Shown: positions 17,027 through 24,636 of the stretch, piece after piece
Layout: the number at the start of each line of letters is the position of its first letter
Numbering within the stretch: the stretch's first letter is position 1
Origin: an uncultured Clostridium sp.
Lineage (GTDB): Bacteria > Bacillota > Clostridia > TANB77 > CAG-508
NCBI GenBank assembly: GCA_945946655.1
Contig: CAMEWM010000014.1
Span: 1 to 34,882, forward strand
Reading direction: 5' to 3'
DNA: 34,882 bases
The notes under the pieces: generated by a model
The model's database searches: none
Told to the model about the DNA's origin: nothing
What the model saw: the letters and a program-made list of their open reading frames with translations, nothing else
Translations under genes and position numbers: made by a program

Positions 17027-17911
17027 ATGGATATAAATAAAAAAGAATTACATGAATTATTTCAAGGAATAAAGCAAGGTAGTAGAACAGCTTTCGAGGT
17101 ATTATATAAGAGATATAAACAACTGGTTTATAAAATTGCATTCTCAATCATAAAAAATAAAGAAAATAGTGAAGACATAATGCAAAATGTTTTTACCAAA
17201 ATATTTGAGCTACCCGAAATTAAATTGCCAGAAAACAAAGAAGCCAGTTGGTTGTATACTGTTACAAAAAATGAGACAATTACAAAACTAAGAAAACTAA
17301 AAGAAGATATTGACATTGACTCTATTTATAATATGACAACAGACTGCAAGGATATAGAGAATATAATAGATAATGATAAGTATAATAGAATTATAAATAA
17401 GCTTGATGAAAAGGAACAAGAGATAGTCTCTCTAAAAATATTAGGACAACTATCATTTAAAGAAATATCTAAATTAATGGATATTCCAATAGGAACAGTA
17501 CAGTGGCACTATTATAAAGCAATAGATTGCATCAAAATTTTAATAGGAAATATATCGATGTTTATTATAACAACTGTTTTGTATTTGAAGAATAAATTAA
17601 CGAATAAAGTAGAGATGAGTCAAGCTATAGAAGAGAGCAACGTAATACAAGAAGATTCCAAAGAGGAAGAAAAAACATCACAAGATTCTACTGAGAATAG
17701 TGAACAATTGGAAAATGAAAGCATTGAAAAAGTAGAGGAGAATACTCAGACAAGTGAGACCATAGAAATAGAGACGATAAATACCTCATTAAATAATATA
17801 GAAAATAAAATATTATTAGGAAGCTCAACACTATTTTTAATATTAACAATAATTTTTTCAATTATTTGTATAAAATACCAACAAAATAAAAAGAAAAAAA
17901 CGTCTAAATAA
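17027..17911 (+). CDS. ECF sigma factor fused to a C-terminal membrane anchor
   Basis: A 294-residue protein. Residues 1-170 are an ECF sigma factor: region 2 has NSEDIMQNVFTKIFELPE and the WLYTVTKNE segment, and region 4 has LGQLSFKEISKLMDIPIGTVQWHYYKA. It then continues with a hydrophobic stretch (about 176-192), an acidic Glu/Ser/Thr-rich linker (about 195-258) and a strong helix near 264-286 with a basic end. It may therefore be tethered to the membrane, carrying its own regulatory tail in place of a separate anti-sigma. AAGAGG precedes ATG 17027, and it lies 84 bases after the anti-sigma gene. No separate anti-sigma gene follows. Whether the first hydrophobic stretch spans the membrane is uncertain. 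Confidence 0.78.
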   Translation: MDINKKELHELFQGIKQGSRTAFEVLYKRYKQLVYKIAFSIIKNKENSEDIMQNVFTKIFELPEIKLPENKEASWLYTVTKNETITKLRKLKEDIDIDSIYNMTTDCKDIENIIDNDKYNRIINKLDEKEQEIVSLKILGQLSFKEISKLMDIPIGTVQWHYYKAIDCIKILIGNISMFIITTVLYLKNKLTNKVEMSQAIEESNVIQEDSKEEEKTSQDSTENSEQLENESIEKVEENTQTSETIEIETINTSLNNIENKILLGSSTLFLILTIIFSIICIKYQQNKKKKTSK

Positions 17912-17951
17912 TAGAATGCTACAATCTACAATATATGTTGTGAATAGGCCG

Positions 17952-18055
17952 AAAAAATTAATATTTTTATAAAATTTCGCAAGCTCATATCGAGCACACG
18001 TAGCTCATGTGACGACACGATATTTCGGCTCATTTTATAAAAATATTAATTTTTT
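17952..18055. repeat. Long palindrome with structured centre (intergenic)
   Basis: Two perfectly complementary 24-base arms (17952-17975 and 18032-18055) flank a 56-base centre that is less AT-rich than its surroundings. Inside, ATATCG (17987-17992) pairs with CGATAT (18018-18023), and GCTCAT occurs three times (17983, 18003, 18028). It lies between two + strand genes with 217 bases between them. It could be a bidirectional terminator, a miniature mobile palindrome or a structured RNA. Copies elsewhere in the genome would decide. No coding potential is seen. Confidence 0.7.
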
Positions 18056-18127
18056 TAGCAATACTTTAAAAATATATACTGTAGATTATAACAATAGAAT
18101 AAAATGAAAGGTTAAATTGGTATAAGT

Positions 18128-18772
18128 ATGAGTAAAAGAAAAATTATAGGAATAGCAGTATTAGTGATATTAGCAATAACAATTGTTTTGGGAGTAATAT
18201 TTTTTATGATAGATAAGTCTAACGGAGAAAACGTAAAAATTCTTGTAGATGATTCTATAAAAAATGAAGATACAAATAGACTAGAAGATTTGCCACAAGA
18301 TTATAGCTTAGAACAGGCTGTACAAGATGGATGTGTAGTAATAACATATAAAAAAGTTTATAATAAAGATATATTGGATCGTTTTATACAAAATACGGGA
18401 ATAAATTCGCAAAATAGAATTGAGGATAAAATTAGAATTGTACAATATACAGTTGAAGGCGATACTATAATTACTGATGTAGAATACAAAATAAAAGATG
18501 AAACATATTTGTTAAGTGGAGAGCCTGTGAATAAGACTACGTATATTGTTAGAAAAGACAACACAAGAGATGAATTTGCAGCCGAATCAGATAGAATAAT
18601 AACAGAGAATGATAATATTCCTGGTGAGATATATGGAATAACCACGGAAGAAAATGGAGATATGGTTTATGTGGAATTAGCTCTATATGCGGAAATTAAC
18701 TATGTGGATTCTTCTATAAAACCATATGAGGATATAGAAATATGTGCATATTCAAAAGATAGGGAAGAATAA
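18128..18772 (+). CDS. DUF4362-like secreted or membrane-anchored protein
   Basis: A 214-residue protein with an N-terminal helix (about 7-29) without a lipobox Cys, so probably anchored in the membrane with the rest outside. The region from DYSLEQAVQDGCVVITYKKVYN through DKIRIVQYTVEGDTIITDVEYKI to YIVRKDNTRDEF follows the DUF4362 pattern seen in Firmicutes, where it is a small beta-rich domain of unknown function. The C-terminal 50 residues add further strands. The gene follows the palindrome at 17952-18055, and the superoxide dismutase gene begins 49 bases after its stop. The ribosome site is weak. No enzymatic motif is visible. Confidence 0.6.
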   Translation: MSKRKIIGIAVLVILAITIVLGVIFFMIDKSNGENVKILVDDSIKNEDTNRLEDLPQDYSLEQAVQDGCVVITYKKVYNKDILDRFIQNTGINSQNRIEDKIRIVQYTVEGDTIITDVEYKIKDETYLLSGEPVNKTTYIVRKDNTRDEFAAESDRIITENDNIPGEIYGITTEENGDMVYVELALYAEINYVDSSIKPYEDIEICAYSKDREE

Positions 18773-18821
18773 AATACATAAAAAGATTAATCATACATAT
18801 AATTCTTTAGGAGGAATATGT

Positions 18822-19416
18822 ATGATTAAAAAAATAGATTTGCCATATCCGCTAAATGCATTAGAGCCATATTACAATAGAGAAACTTTAAAAATTCACT
18901 ATGAAACACTGTATACAGGATATGTTAATAATACAAATAAAACAGAAGAAAAGCTAGAACAGGCAAGAAAAACAGATAGTTATGAAAATATTAAATGCTT
19001 AGAACAAGATTTAAGCTTTTATGGATCTGGAGCTATATTGCATCAATTATTTTTTGAAAATATGGGACCTGCAATTCCAACAAGTCCGAGCTTTGAACTT
19101 TTGGAACAAATAAATAAAGATTTTACTAATTATGAAGTATTCAAAAAACAATTTACAGAAGCGGCAAAAGCTGTAGAAGCATCACGGCTGGTGCTTATTA
19201 GTATGGATTTCGGATTTTAAAAAGTTAGAGATACTGCAATGTGAAAAACATCAAAATTTAACATTATGGGGCTGCACACCTTTGCTAGTATTAGATATGT
19301 GGGAACATTCATACTTTTTACAATATAAAGCAAGCAGGCAAGATTATATAAATGCATTTTGGAATATTGTGAATTGGAATAAAGTAAATAAAAGATTTGA
19401 AATAATAAAAAGATAG
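18822..19416 (+). CDS. Fe/Mn superoxide dismutase, interrupted by a +1 shift at CGG
   Basis: ATG 18822 follows TAGGAGGA. The first 121 residues form the N-terminal SOD domain with metal ligands H26 and H74, then frame 0 meets CGG and runs on to TAA at 19218 (132 residues). Skipping C19185 reads SGWCLLVW, the conserved SGW strand of the C-terminal domain, and continues to TAG 19414 for 197 residues. That part holds the last two ligands D158 and H162 in LDMWEHSYF, then the AFWNIVNW segment. The enzyme would dismutate superoxide, but only the shifted product has all four ligands. Some second-sphere residues are unusual: the His usually found four residues after H26 is Leu, and WGC occurs where many homologues have a different context. 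It may be a divergent clostridial SOD. Confidence 0.85.
19182..19190 (+). other. Candidate +1 frameshift site TCA-CGG-CTG (SOD)
   Basis: Frame 0 reads TCA CGG CTG, giving Arg and eleven further unrelated residues before TAA. Omitting C19185 reads TCA GGC TGG (Ser-Gly-Trp), the family-conserved triad. Unlike the other two sites, no stop codon follows CGG immediately, so the CGG codon is the common element and not CGG-TGA. Confidence 0.7.
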
Positions 19417-19441
19417 TAACTTGAATAATTACTATCTTTTT
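19407..19441 (+). terminator. Rho-independent terminator after the SOD gene
   Basis: A 13-bp stem (19407-19419 with 19429-19441) with T-rich right arm. It overlaps TAG 19414, the stop of the shifted frame. It lies about 190 bases beyond the frame-0 stop, so the transcription unit was organised around the shifted product. Confidence 0.88.
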
Positions 19442-19481
19442 GTTATTATTATGCTAGAGAATAAAAAGAAAAGAGAAAAAA

Positions 19482-20150
19482 ATGAAAAAAGTAATAATAT
19501 CTGCACTAATATTAATAATAGTACTAGTAGGTGTTGTAATGTTAATAAATTGTTATGTAATTTTAAATTCACAAAATAAAATAATAAATGAAAATGAGGC
19601 AAAAGATTTATCTAATGTAGATTGTATTTTAATTTTAGGTGCTGGAATTTGGGGAGACAAGCCAAGCCCAATGCTAGAAGATAGACTTTTGCAAGGAATA
19701 GAATTGTATAAAAATGGAGTGTCTCAGAAGATAATAATGAGTGGGGATCACGGCAGAGAAGATTATGATGAAGTAAATGTTATGAAACAATTTGCAATAG
19801 ACAGGGGAGTTCCGTCAGAAGATATATTTATGGACCATGCAGGATTTTCAACTTATGAAAGTGTATACAGAGCCAAAGAAATATTTCAATGTAAAAAAAT
19901 AGTAATTGTTACACAAAAATATCATTTATATAGAAGCATATATATTGGAAAAAAATTAGATCTTGAGTGCTATGGTGTTGGAGCTGATCCAAGAAAATAT
20001 GAAGGACAATTTATGAGAGAAATAAGAGAAATAGCAGCGAGAGACAAAGATTTTGTTAAATGTATATTAAAATCTAAACCAACATATTTGGGAGAAACTA
20101 TTCCAGTAAGTGGGAATGGAGATGTAACTAACGATAAAAAGGAAATTTAA
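19482..20150 (+). CDS. SanA/YdcF-type DUF218 membrane protein
   Basis: A 222-residue protein with an N-terminal helix (about 5-27) and an outer DUF218 domain. Family marks are DCILILGAGIWGDKPSPMLEDRLLQG in two adjoining stretches, the KIIMSGDHG segment, an Asp/Glu-rich helix, FSTYESVYRAKEIF and IVTQKYHLYRS. SanA of enteric bacteria affects envelope permeability to vancomycin, and related DUF218 proteins bind nucleotides or envelope precursors; the reaction is not settled. It starts the second part of a cluster of envelope and phosphatase genes (HAD at 20176, PAP2 at 21001) with short gaps. The ribosome site is weak (AAAGAGAAAA). Confidence 0.85.
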   Translation: MKKVIISALILIIVLVGVVMLINCYVILNSQNKIINENEAKDLSNVDCILILGAGIWGDKPSPMLEDRLLQGIELYKNGVSQKIIMSGDHGREDYDEVNVMKQFAIDRGVPSEDIFMDHAGFSTYESVYRAKEIFQCKKIVIVTQKYHLYRSIYIGKKLDLECYGVGADPRKYEGQFMREIREIAARDKDFVKCILKSKPTYLGETIPVSGNGDVTNDKKEI

Positions 20151-20175
20151 AATAAATATAATTGAGGATGGTAGT

Positions 20176-20988
20176 ATGTATAAAATAATATTTATAGACA
20201 TAGACGGAACTCTAAGAAATAATAAAAAAGAGATAAGTCAGAGATGTAAAAATGTTATAAATAATTTAGTTAATAAAGGAATGATAATAGTACTTACATC
20301 AGGTAGACCAAATAATTATACTGAAAAAATAAGTAGAGAAATAAATGCGAGTCAGTATATAATATCTTCAAATGGTGGAAACGTATATGATTATTATAAT
20401 AGAAAAAATCTATATACAAATGTAATGGATAAAAAGGATGTTTTAAAGCTATATAACCTTGCAGAAGAAGCTGGAGTAAGATTCATAATGAATACAGATA
20501 AAAGTAGGGTGGTAACAAAGTTGAAACATTATGATGGTTCGGAAATAGAATTAAAGCAAGATATAGAAACATTTGTTAATAATAATGATATTACTCAATG
20601 TGTAATATCAGATCAAGATTTTTATAAAGTAAAAAAGATAAAAGAAAAAGTTGTTTTAATGGATAATATTGAAATTAAATATCAAGCTAAAAAATTGATA
20701 GATGAAAATGAATCAATAACAGAATCAACGACTATAGACATTGCAAATATAACATCATCAAAAGGTAATGCTGTAAAGCATTTATGCGATTTGTTAAAAA
20801 TTGATACAAAAGATGCCATAGCTATAGGCGATGATAATAATGACATATCAATGCTAAAAACGGTTGGTTATGCTGTTGCTATGGACAATGCGACAGTTGG
20901 TGTAAAAGAGTATGCGAATGAAATTACAAAATCAAATGAAGAAGATGGAGTAGCAATATTCTTAGAGAAAATAAACAATAATATATAA
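20176..20988 (+). CDS. HAD-superfamily Cof-type phosphatase
   Basis: A 270-residue cytoplasmic hydrolase of the Cof/YidA subfamily (IIB cap). Motif I is FIDIDGTL with nucleophile D8 and acid/base D10. Motif II is the Thr/Ser in IVLTSGRP, motif III the Lys within SSKGNAVKHL, and motif IV GDDNNDISML with the two Mg2+-binding aspartates. Such enzymes dephosphorylate small sugar phosphates or nucleotides; substrate cannot be predicted. GAGGATGG precedes ATG 20176, and the PAP2 gene starts 12 bases after its stop, suggesting co-transcription. Confidence 0.92.
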   Translation: MYKIIFIDIDGTLRNNKKEISQRCKNVINNLVNKGMIIVLTSGRPNNYTEKISREINASQYIISSNGGNVYDYYNRKNLYTNVMDKKDVLKLYNLAEEAGVRFIMNTDKSRVVTKLKHYDGSEIELKQDIETFVNNNDITQCVISDQDFYKVKKIKEKVVLMDNIEIKYQAKKLIDENESITESTTIDIANITSSKGNAVKHLCDLLKIDTKDAIAIGDDNNDISMLKTVGYAVAMDNATVGVKEYANEITKSNEEDGVAIFLEKINNNI

Positions 20989-21000
20989 AGAGGCATAAAA

Positions 21001-21618
21001 GTGGACAATATAAAAGAATTAATAAAGAATAAATATAAATGGATAATATTTGCAATGGTTTCAATAATATTTATAGCCATTGCAGAAGATGTTTTTGAAA
21101 AAGAGATTTTTGCATTTGATGGCATAATATATAATTTTTTATTAAATCATAGAAATAATATATTGAACAATTTCTTTAAAATAATGACTAATTTTGGAAG
21201 TGCAGAATTTCTAATACCATTAACTATTCTTTGTATAATATGTATAAAGAACAAAAAATATAAAATAATGTTACCGGTTAACTTAATTGTAATAGCTAGT
21301 CTAAATATAATATTGAAAAACGTTTTTGTAAGACAAAGACCAAATGAGCTTAGATTAATAGAAGAAACAGGTTATAGTTTTCCGTCAGGACATGCAATGG
21401 CTAGTACGGCAGTTTATGGATTATTACTATACATAGTATTTCGAGAAGTAAAGAATAAAAAAATTAGAAATATAGCTTGTATATTACTAGCTATTCTAAT
21501 ATTCATAATTGATATGAGTAGAATATATGTGGGGGTTCACTATGCAAGTGATGTAATAGCCGGAACGTGCTTATCAATAGCATATTTAATATTGTTTATA
21601 CAAATAATGAAGCCTTAA
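21001..21618 (+). CDS. PAP2-family membrane phosphatase
   Basis: A 205-residue integral membrane protein with about six hydrophobic segments. The three phosphatase motifs are present: KNVFVRQRP (K-x6-RP), PSGHAM, and SRIYVGVHYASD (SR-x5-H-x3-D). Proteins of this type remove phosphate from lipid pyrophosphates such as undecaprenyl diphosphate (BcrC-type) or from phosphatidylglycerol phosphate. A role in recycling the peptidoglycan carrier fits nearby envelope genes, but the exact substrate is inference. Translation starts at GTG 21001 after AAAGAGG. The end overlaps the convergent terminator at 21606. Confidence 0.88.
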   Translation: MDNIKELIKNKYKWIIFAMVSIIFIAIAEDVFEKEIFAFDGIIYNFLLNHRNNILNNFFKIMTNFGSAEFLIPLTILCIICIKNKKYKIMLPVNLIVIASLNIILKNVFVRQRPNELRLIEETGYSFPSGHAMASTAVYGLLLYIVFREVKNKKIRNIACILLAILIFIIDMSRIYVGVHYASDVIAGTCLSIAYLILFIQIMKP

Positions 21619-21640
21619 GGGGTATCCTAATGGCTTCATT
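21606..21640. terminator. Bidirectional terminator between convergent genes
   Basis: AATGAAGCC (21606-21614) pairs with GGCTTCATT (21632-21640), followed by TTAA. The arms overlap the last codons of the PAP2 gene on one side and of the - strand gene on the other, so it probably serves both. Confidence 0.6.
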
Positions 21641-22628
21641 TTAAGCTTATATCAAATTTTATTTCAAAGTCTGTAAATTTATCTAAAGTATTATCTTCTA
21701 AACATTTTAAGTAATTATCTAATTGATCTTGATATTTGCAAGCTGCTATAATAGCAGGATTTAATTCTGACTTCAACATGAGATCCATTGCAAACTTTAA
21801 TGCTTCTATTATAGATTTGCCCTCTTTATCTCGAATTAAAGAATAAGCCTCTCGAAATCTTGCTACTACAGGAAAATGTTGATAGTAACTTAAAGGAACA
21901 ATAAATTCACTATTGATTACATCTTTATATGTCTTGTATTTGTTAGGATATTGTTCTAAATAATCTTCAATTTCAGATTTCTTGTATGGTAAAAAAACCT
22001 TTTTTTCTTTTTCTGAGATTAATAAAACATTATTATCCTCATATATATCCGAATTTATAGATTGATTAGAAACCTGCACTAATTGCTCTTTTTCAGGCAA
22101 ATCAAACTGCTTAATCTCTATATGAAATTTTGATAAATATTGCTTTGTAAAATCATCAGCAAAGTAAGAATTTAAAAAGTTATTTCTCATAGCAATTTCT
22201 TCGTTAGTGCTATTAACAAATTGAGAATAATCTGAAATTTGATTTTTTATCTTATTTATTTTATTAACAGATTCTTCATCAGATAATTTTTTCGCACTAA
22301 TATCTATAAGTAAGTTAATTATATTTGAATTTAATTCTTTTGTTTCACTTTCAATCGATAATAAAGTTTTAATATTATCATTAGTGTAATTAAAAGCAGT
22401 TTCGGTATCATTTACTAATTTTGTAAACTTATCCATTGAATGGTCAATTTTATACTCAGATAAACTATTGATAAATAAGACAATAGCATCTCTTACATTT
22501 TGAAGTTGCTCTAGCTGACGGTCAAATTCTTGAATACTTTTATCTAAACTTGTTATAAAAGAAAAATCTCGTTCAGTTAAATAACTATTTAAAAAACTTG
22601 TATTTTCTAATAAATCATCTTTTAACAT
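21636..22628 (-). CDS. Hypothetical coiled-coil protein
   Basis: A 330-residue soluble protein I do not recognise. Start ATG 22628 has a perfect GGAGG five bases before it; the in-frame ATG at 22640 overlaps that site. The first 160 residues are predicted by eye to be long amphipathic helices (FITSLDKSIQEFDRQLEQL, a SETKELNSNIINLL stretch, ANSSTNEEI-like turns). A more globular C-terminal part holds KEKKVFLPYKKSEIEDYLEQ and a closing helical region, with no membrane segment. It is the only large gene on the - strand apart from the XRE regulator, and it is convergent with the PAP2 gene. Codon use looks like its neighbours, so there is no sign of recent transfer. Confidence 0.75.
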   Translation of the reverse strand: MLKDDLLENTSFLNSYLTERDFSFITSLDKSIQEFDRQLEQLQNVRDAIVLFINSLSEYKIDHSMDKFTKLVNDTETAFNYTNDNIKTLLSIESETKELNSNIINLLIDISAKKLSDEESVNKINKIKNQISDYSQFVNSTNEEIAMRNNFLNSYFADDFTKQYLSKFHIEIKQFDLPEKEQLVQVSNQSINSDIYEDNNVLLISEKEKKVFLPYKKSEIEDYLEQYPNKYKTYKDVINSEFIVPLSYYQHFPVVARFREAYSLIRDKEGKSIIEALKFAMDLMLKSELNPAIIAACKYQDQLDNYLKCLEDNTLDKFTDFEIKFDISLK

Positions 22629-22742
22629 ACAAACCTCCATTAATAACAGTATAACATAAAAATAAAGAAGAAAAATTTACAATTATGTTTCATTTTAAAA
22701 AAAGTGAAATAAAAATGTAATAAAAAAGAAAAATATCTGTAA

Positions 22743-22771
22743 TTGAAATATCAATAGAGTGAAGGTATAAT
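22743..22771 (+). promoter_or_regulatory. SigA-type promoter of the TasA/SipW-like operon
   Basis: TTGAAA (22743-22748), a 17-base spacer and TATAAT (22766-22771), 26 bases before the start codon, followed by AAGGAGGA. Upstream, TTTCATTTT (22689-22697) and AAAAGTGAAA (22699-22708) form an imperfect inverted repeat that could bind a regulator. Confidence 0.75.
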
Positions 22772-22797
22772 TAAAAAATAAGAAGGAGGATTTTAAC

Positions 22798-23358
22798 ATG
22801 AAAAAAAGTAAGAAAAATTATGTATTAATCGCATTAGTTGTTATATTACTATGCATTGCAGTAGGATATGCAGCATTTTCAGCAAATTTAACAATCAATG
22901 GTACTGCAAATGCAAGTGGAACATGGGATGTTAAATTTGTAAGCGCAACAATAAATGAGGCTGGACACGGAAATAATCCAACTATTTCTACTGATGGACA
23001 AACATTAACTGTTGAAGTAAATCTAGCTTACCCAGGAGACGGATGCACAATAACAGCTAATATCAAGAATAACGGAACTATTCCAGCTATATTAACTGGA
23101 TATGAAGTATTAGACGCAAATGATCAAACTTTTGCAAATAATGATATTGCCGTTATTTGCCCAGAAGATGGAGATGGACTTGAGACTACTGGAAATGAAA
23201 TAATCAATGCAGGTGAAACATGTCCTTATACATTTGCTGTACAATGGAAAGATTCATCTACAGCTACACAAGCAACTGCAAAGTTTAAGATTAGCTTTAC
23301 ATATGCACAACCTAATGCTGCTACAGTAAACCCTGCTCATGGAGCTCACACAAAATAA
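22798..23358 (+). CDS. TasA/camelysin-like secreted protein with SipW-type signal
   Basis: A 186-residue exported protein. The basic start MKKSKKNY and helix (about 8-27) lead to GYAAFSANLTINGTA, a layout typical of SipW-dependent signal peptides. The mature part is a beta-sandwich of the TasA/camelysin kind (TWDVKFVSATINEAG, PGDGCTITANIKNNGTIPAIL, AETCPYTFAVQW-like strands). In Bacillus TasA forms biofilm fibres after processing by SipW, and the SipW-like gene here follows directly. It is the first gene after a strong promoter and an excellent AAGGAGGA site, so probably the most abundant product of the operon. A hairpin separates it from the peptidase gene. Confidence 0.8.
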   Translation: MKKSKKNYVLIALVVILLCIAVGYAAFSANLTINGTANASGTWDVKFVSATINEAGHGNNPTISTDGQTLTVEVNLAYPGDGCTITANIKNNGTIPAILTGYEVLDANDQTFANNDIAVICPEDGDGLETTGNEIINAGETCPYTFAVQWKDSSTATQATAKFKISFTYAQPNAATVNPAHGAHTK

Positions 23359-23369
23359 TTAAAATATGA

Positions 23370-23403
23370 TATAGAATGGGATTATAAAAAATTCCATTCT
23401 ATA
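23370..23403 (+). promoter_or_regulatory. Hairpin between the TasA-like and SipW-like genes
   Basis: A 10-bp stem (23370-23379 with 23394-23403) and 14-base loop with no T run. It is a likely stabiliser or partial attenuator that would raise the first gene's product above the downstream ones. Confidence 0.55.
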
Positions 23404-23438
23404 ATCGCATAAACTTACTTTTAAATAGGAAATCTAAA

Positions 23439-24620
23439 ATGCAAAAATCAAAAAGTTTTACACTGGTTACAATATGCTTAATATTAGTATATGGAATTAT
23501 TGCAAGCTTAGTGTTAACTACTAAGTTAAATTTTGTATATTTGTATATAATAAATCCTGTATTCTATATTGTAATTGCAATAATATTAAGAATATTGATA
23601 GGCAAACAAATAAATAATAGTAAAATAACTAAAAAGTCCAAAGAGTATGCAGTAATAGGGGCTTTAGCCTATATAATAATTAGCTTACTTTTAGGACTCA
23701 TTGTTACTTTTGGAAAAAATCCTTATTCAAAAACCTTATTAGGGGTATTAACTAATATATGGATATTTGGAAGTGTTGTTATATCCAAAGAATACATTAG
23801 ATACAAATTAATAAATAATGTCTATGAAAAAGACAAAATAAAAATAGCAGTTTTAATATCAATTGTTTATGTAATAGTTGATATGAACATAAATAGATTT
23901 GTTACAGAAAATCTAACAGCAATATTTGTTATAAAACAGATATTTGTCAATATAATACCGTTAATTGTTAAAAATATATTGTTCTCTTATATAGCAATTT
24001 ATGCAGATTTTAGAGCATCGATAATATACCAATTGATTATAGATGCATATTTATGGTTAAGTCCAATTCTTCCTAATTTAAATTGGATGATGGATAGTAT
24101 ATTAGAAATATCTGTGCCAATTGTACTACTTATGTACTTACAATATATAAAAACTAAAAATAGCATATATAAGTCAAAAGAAGACCTACTTAGGTCTGAT
24201 CCACGAAACGCAATACCAATAGTAATAGTTATAGTATTAGCTATGTGGTTTGCAGTTGGAGTATTTCCAATCAAGCCAGTATCAATAGCCTCGGGAAGTA
24301 TGTTTCCAGAAATACATGTTGGAGATATTGCGCTAATCAAGAAATGCAACGCAAATGATATAATTGTAGGAGACATTATTCAGTATCAAATGGAAGGATA
24401 TACTGTAATACATAGAGTAATAGAGAAAAAACAAAAAAATGGAGAATATATATTTATAACAAAAGGAGATAATAACAAATCTCAAGATCTAAATCCTGTT
24501 AATGAAGATCAAGTTATAGGAAAATGCATTTTTAAAATAAGATATTTAGGATATCCAGCAATTTGGCTACATTTGATTCAAGAAGAGGAAGCTGTGCAGG
24601 TAGATACAGGAGAAAACTAA
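23439..24620 (+). CDS. SipW-like (ER-type) signal peptidase with extra membrane domain
   Basis: A 393-residue membrane protease. The C-terminal peptidase domain has SGSMFP with catalytic Ser287 and IHRV with His325 in place of Lys, the Ser/His pairing of SipW and ER/archaeal signal peptidases, then KGDNNKSQD. About seven hydrophobic segments (residues 8 to 250) precede this domain, which is far more than the one or two helices of Bacillus SipW. The extra part could form a substrate channel or regulatory unit; I do not recognise it. It is flanked by two exported proteins with SipW-type signals (22798 and 25700), which are its expected substrates. Confidence 0.88.
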   Translation: MQKSKSFTLVTICLILVYGIIASLVLTTKLNFVYLYIINPVFYIVIAIILRILIGKQINNSKITKKSKEYAVIGALAYIIISLLLGLIVTFGKNPYSKTLLGVLTNIWIFGSVVISKEYIRYKLINNVYEKDKIKIAVLISIVYVIVDMNINRFVTENLTAIFVIKQIFVNIIPLIVKNILFSYIAIYADFRASIIYQLIIDAYLWLSPILPNLNWMMDSILEISVPIVLLMYLQYIKTKNSIYKSKEDLLRSDPRNAIPIVIVIVLAMWFAVGVFPIKPVSIASGSMFPEIHVGDIALIKKCNANDIIVGDIIQYQMEGYTVIHRVIEKKQKNGEYIFITKGDNNKSQDLNPVNEDQVIGKCIFKIRYLGYPAIWLHLIQEEEAVQVDTGEN

Positions 24621-24636
24621 AGAAAGTGAGGGTAAA

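Noticed and set aside
17912-18127. tRNA or small RNA gene in the palindromic intergenic region
   Set aside because: No cloverleaf or TTC-type motif; the fold is a long hairpin, so it is listed as a repeat.
12263-19416. Treating the cwlJ-like, ECF sigma and SOD genes simply as pseudogenes or base-calling errors
   Set aside because: Random decay or error would not place every break at an in-frame CGG with Gly restored each time, none of the sites is a homopolymer, and the rest of each gene is undamaged. It remains the main alternative and is stated as such.
4937-22765. Shared ATAGAGTGAA(A)GG before the sigma genes (4937, 15789) and the TasA-like operon (22753) as a common promoter motif
   Set aside because: In two cases it covers the ribosome site, and in the third it is the spacer of a good TTGAAA-N17-TATAAT promoter, so position and role differ.
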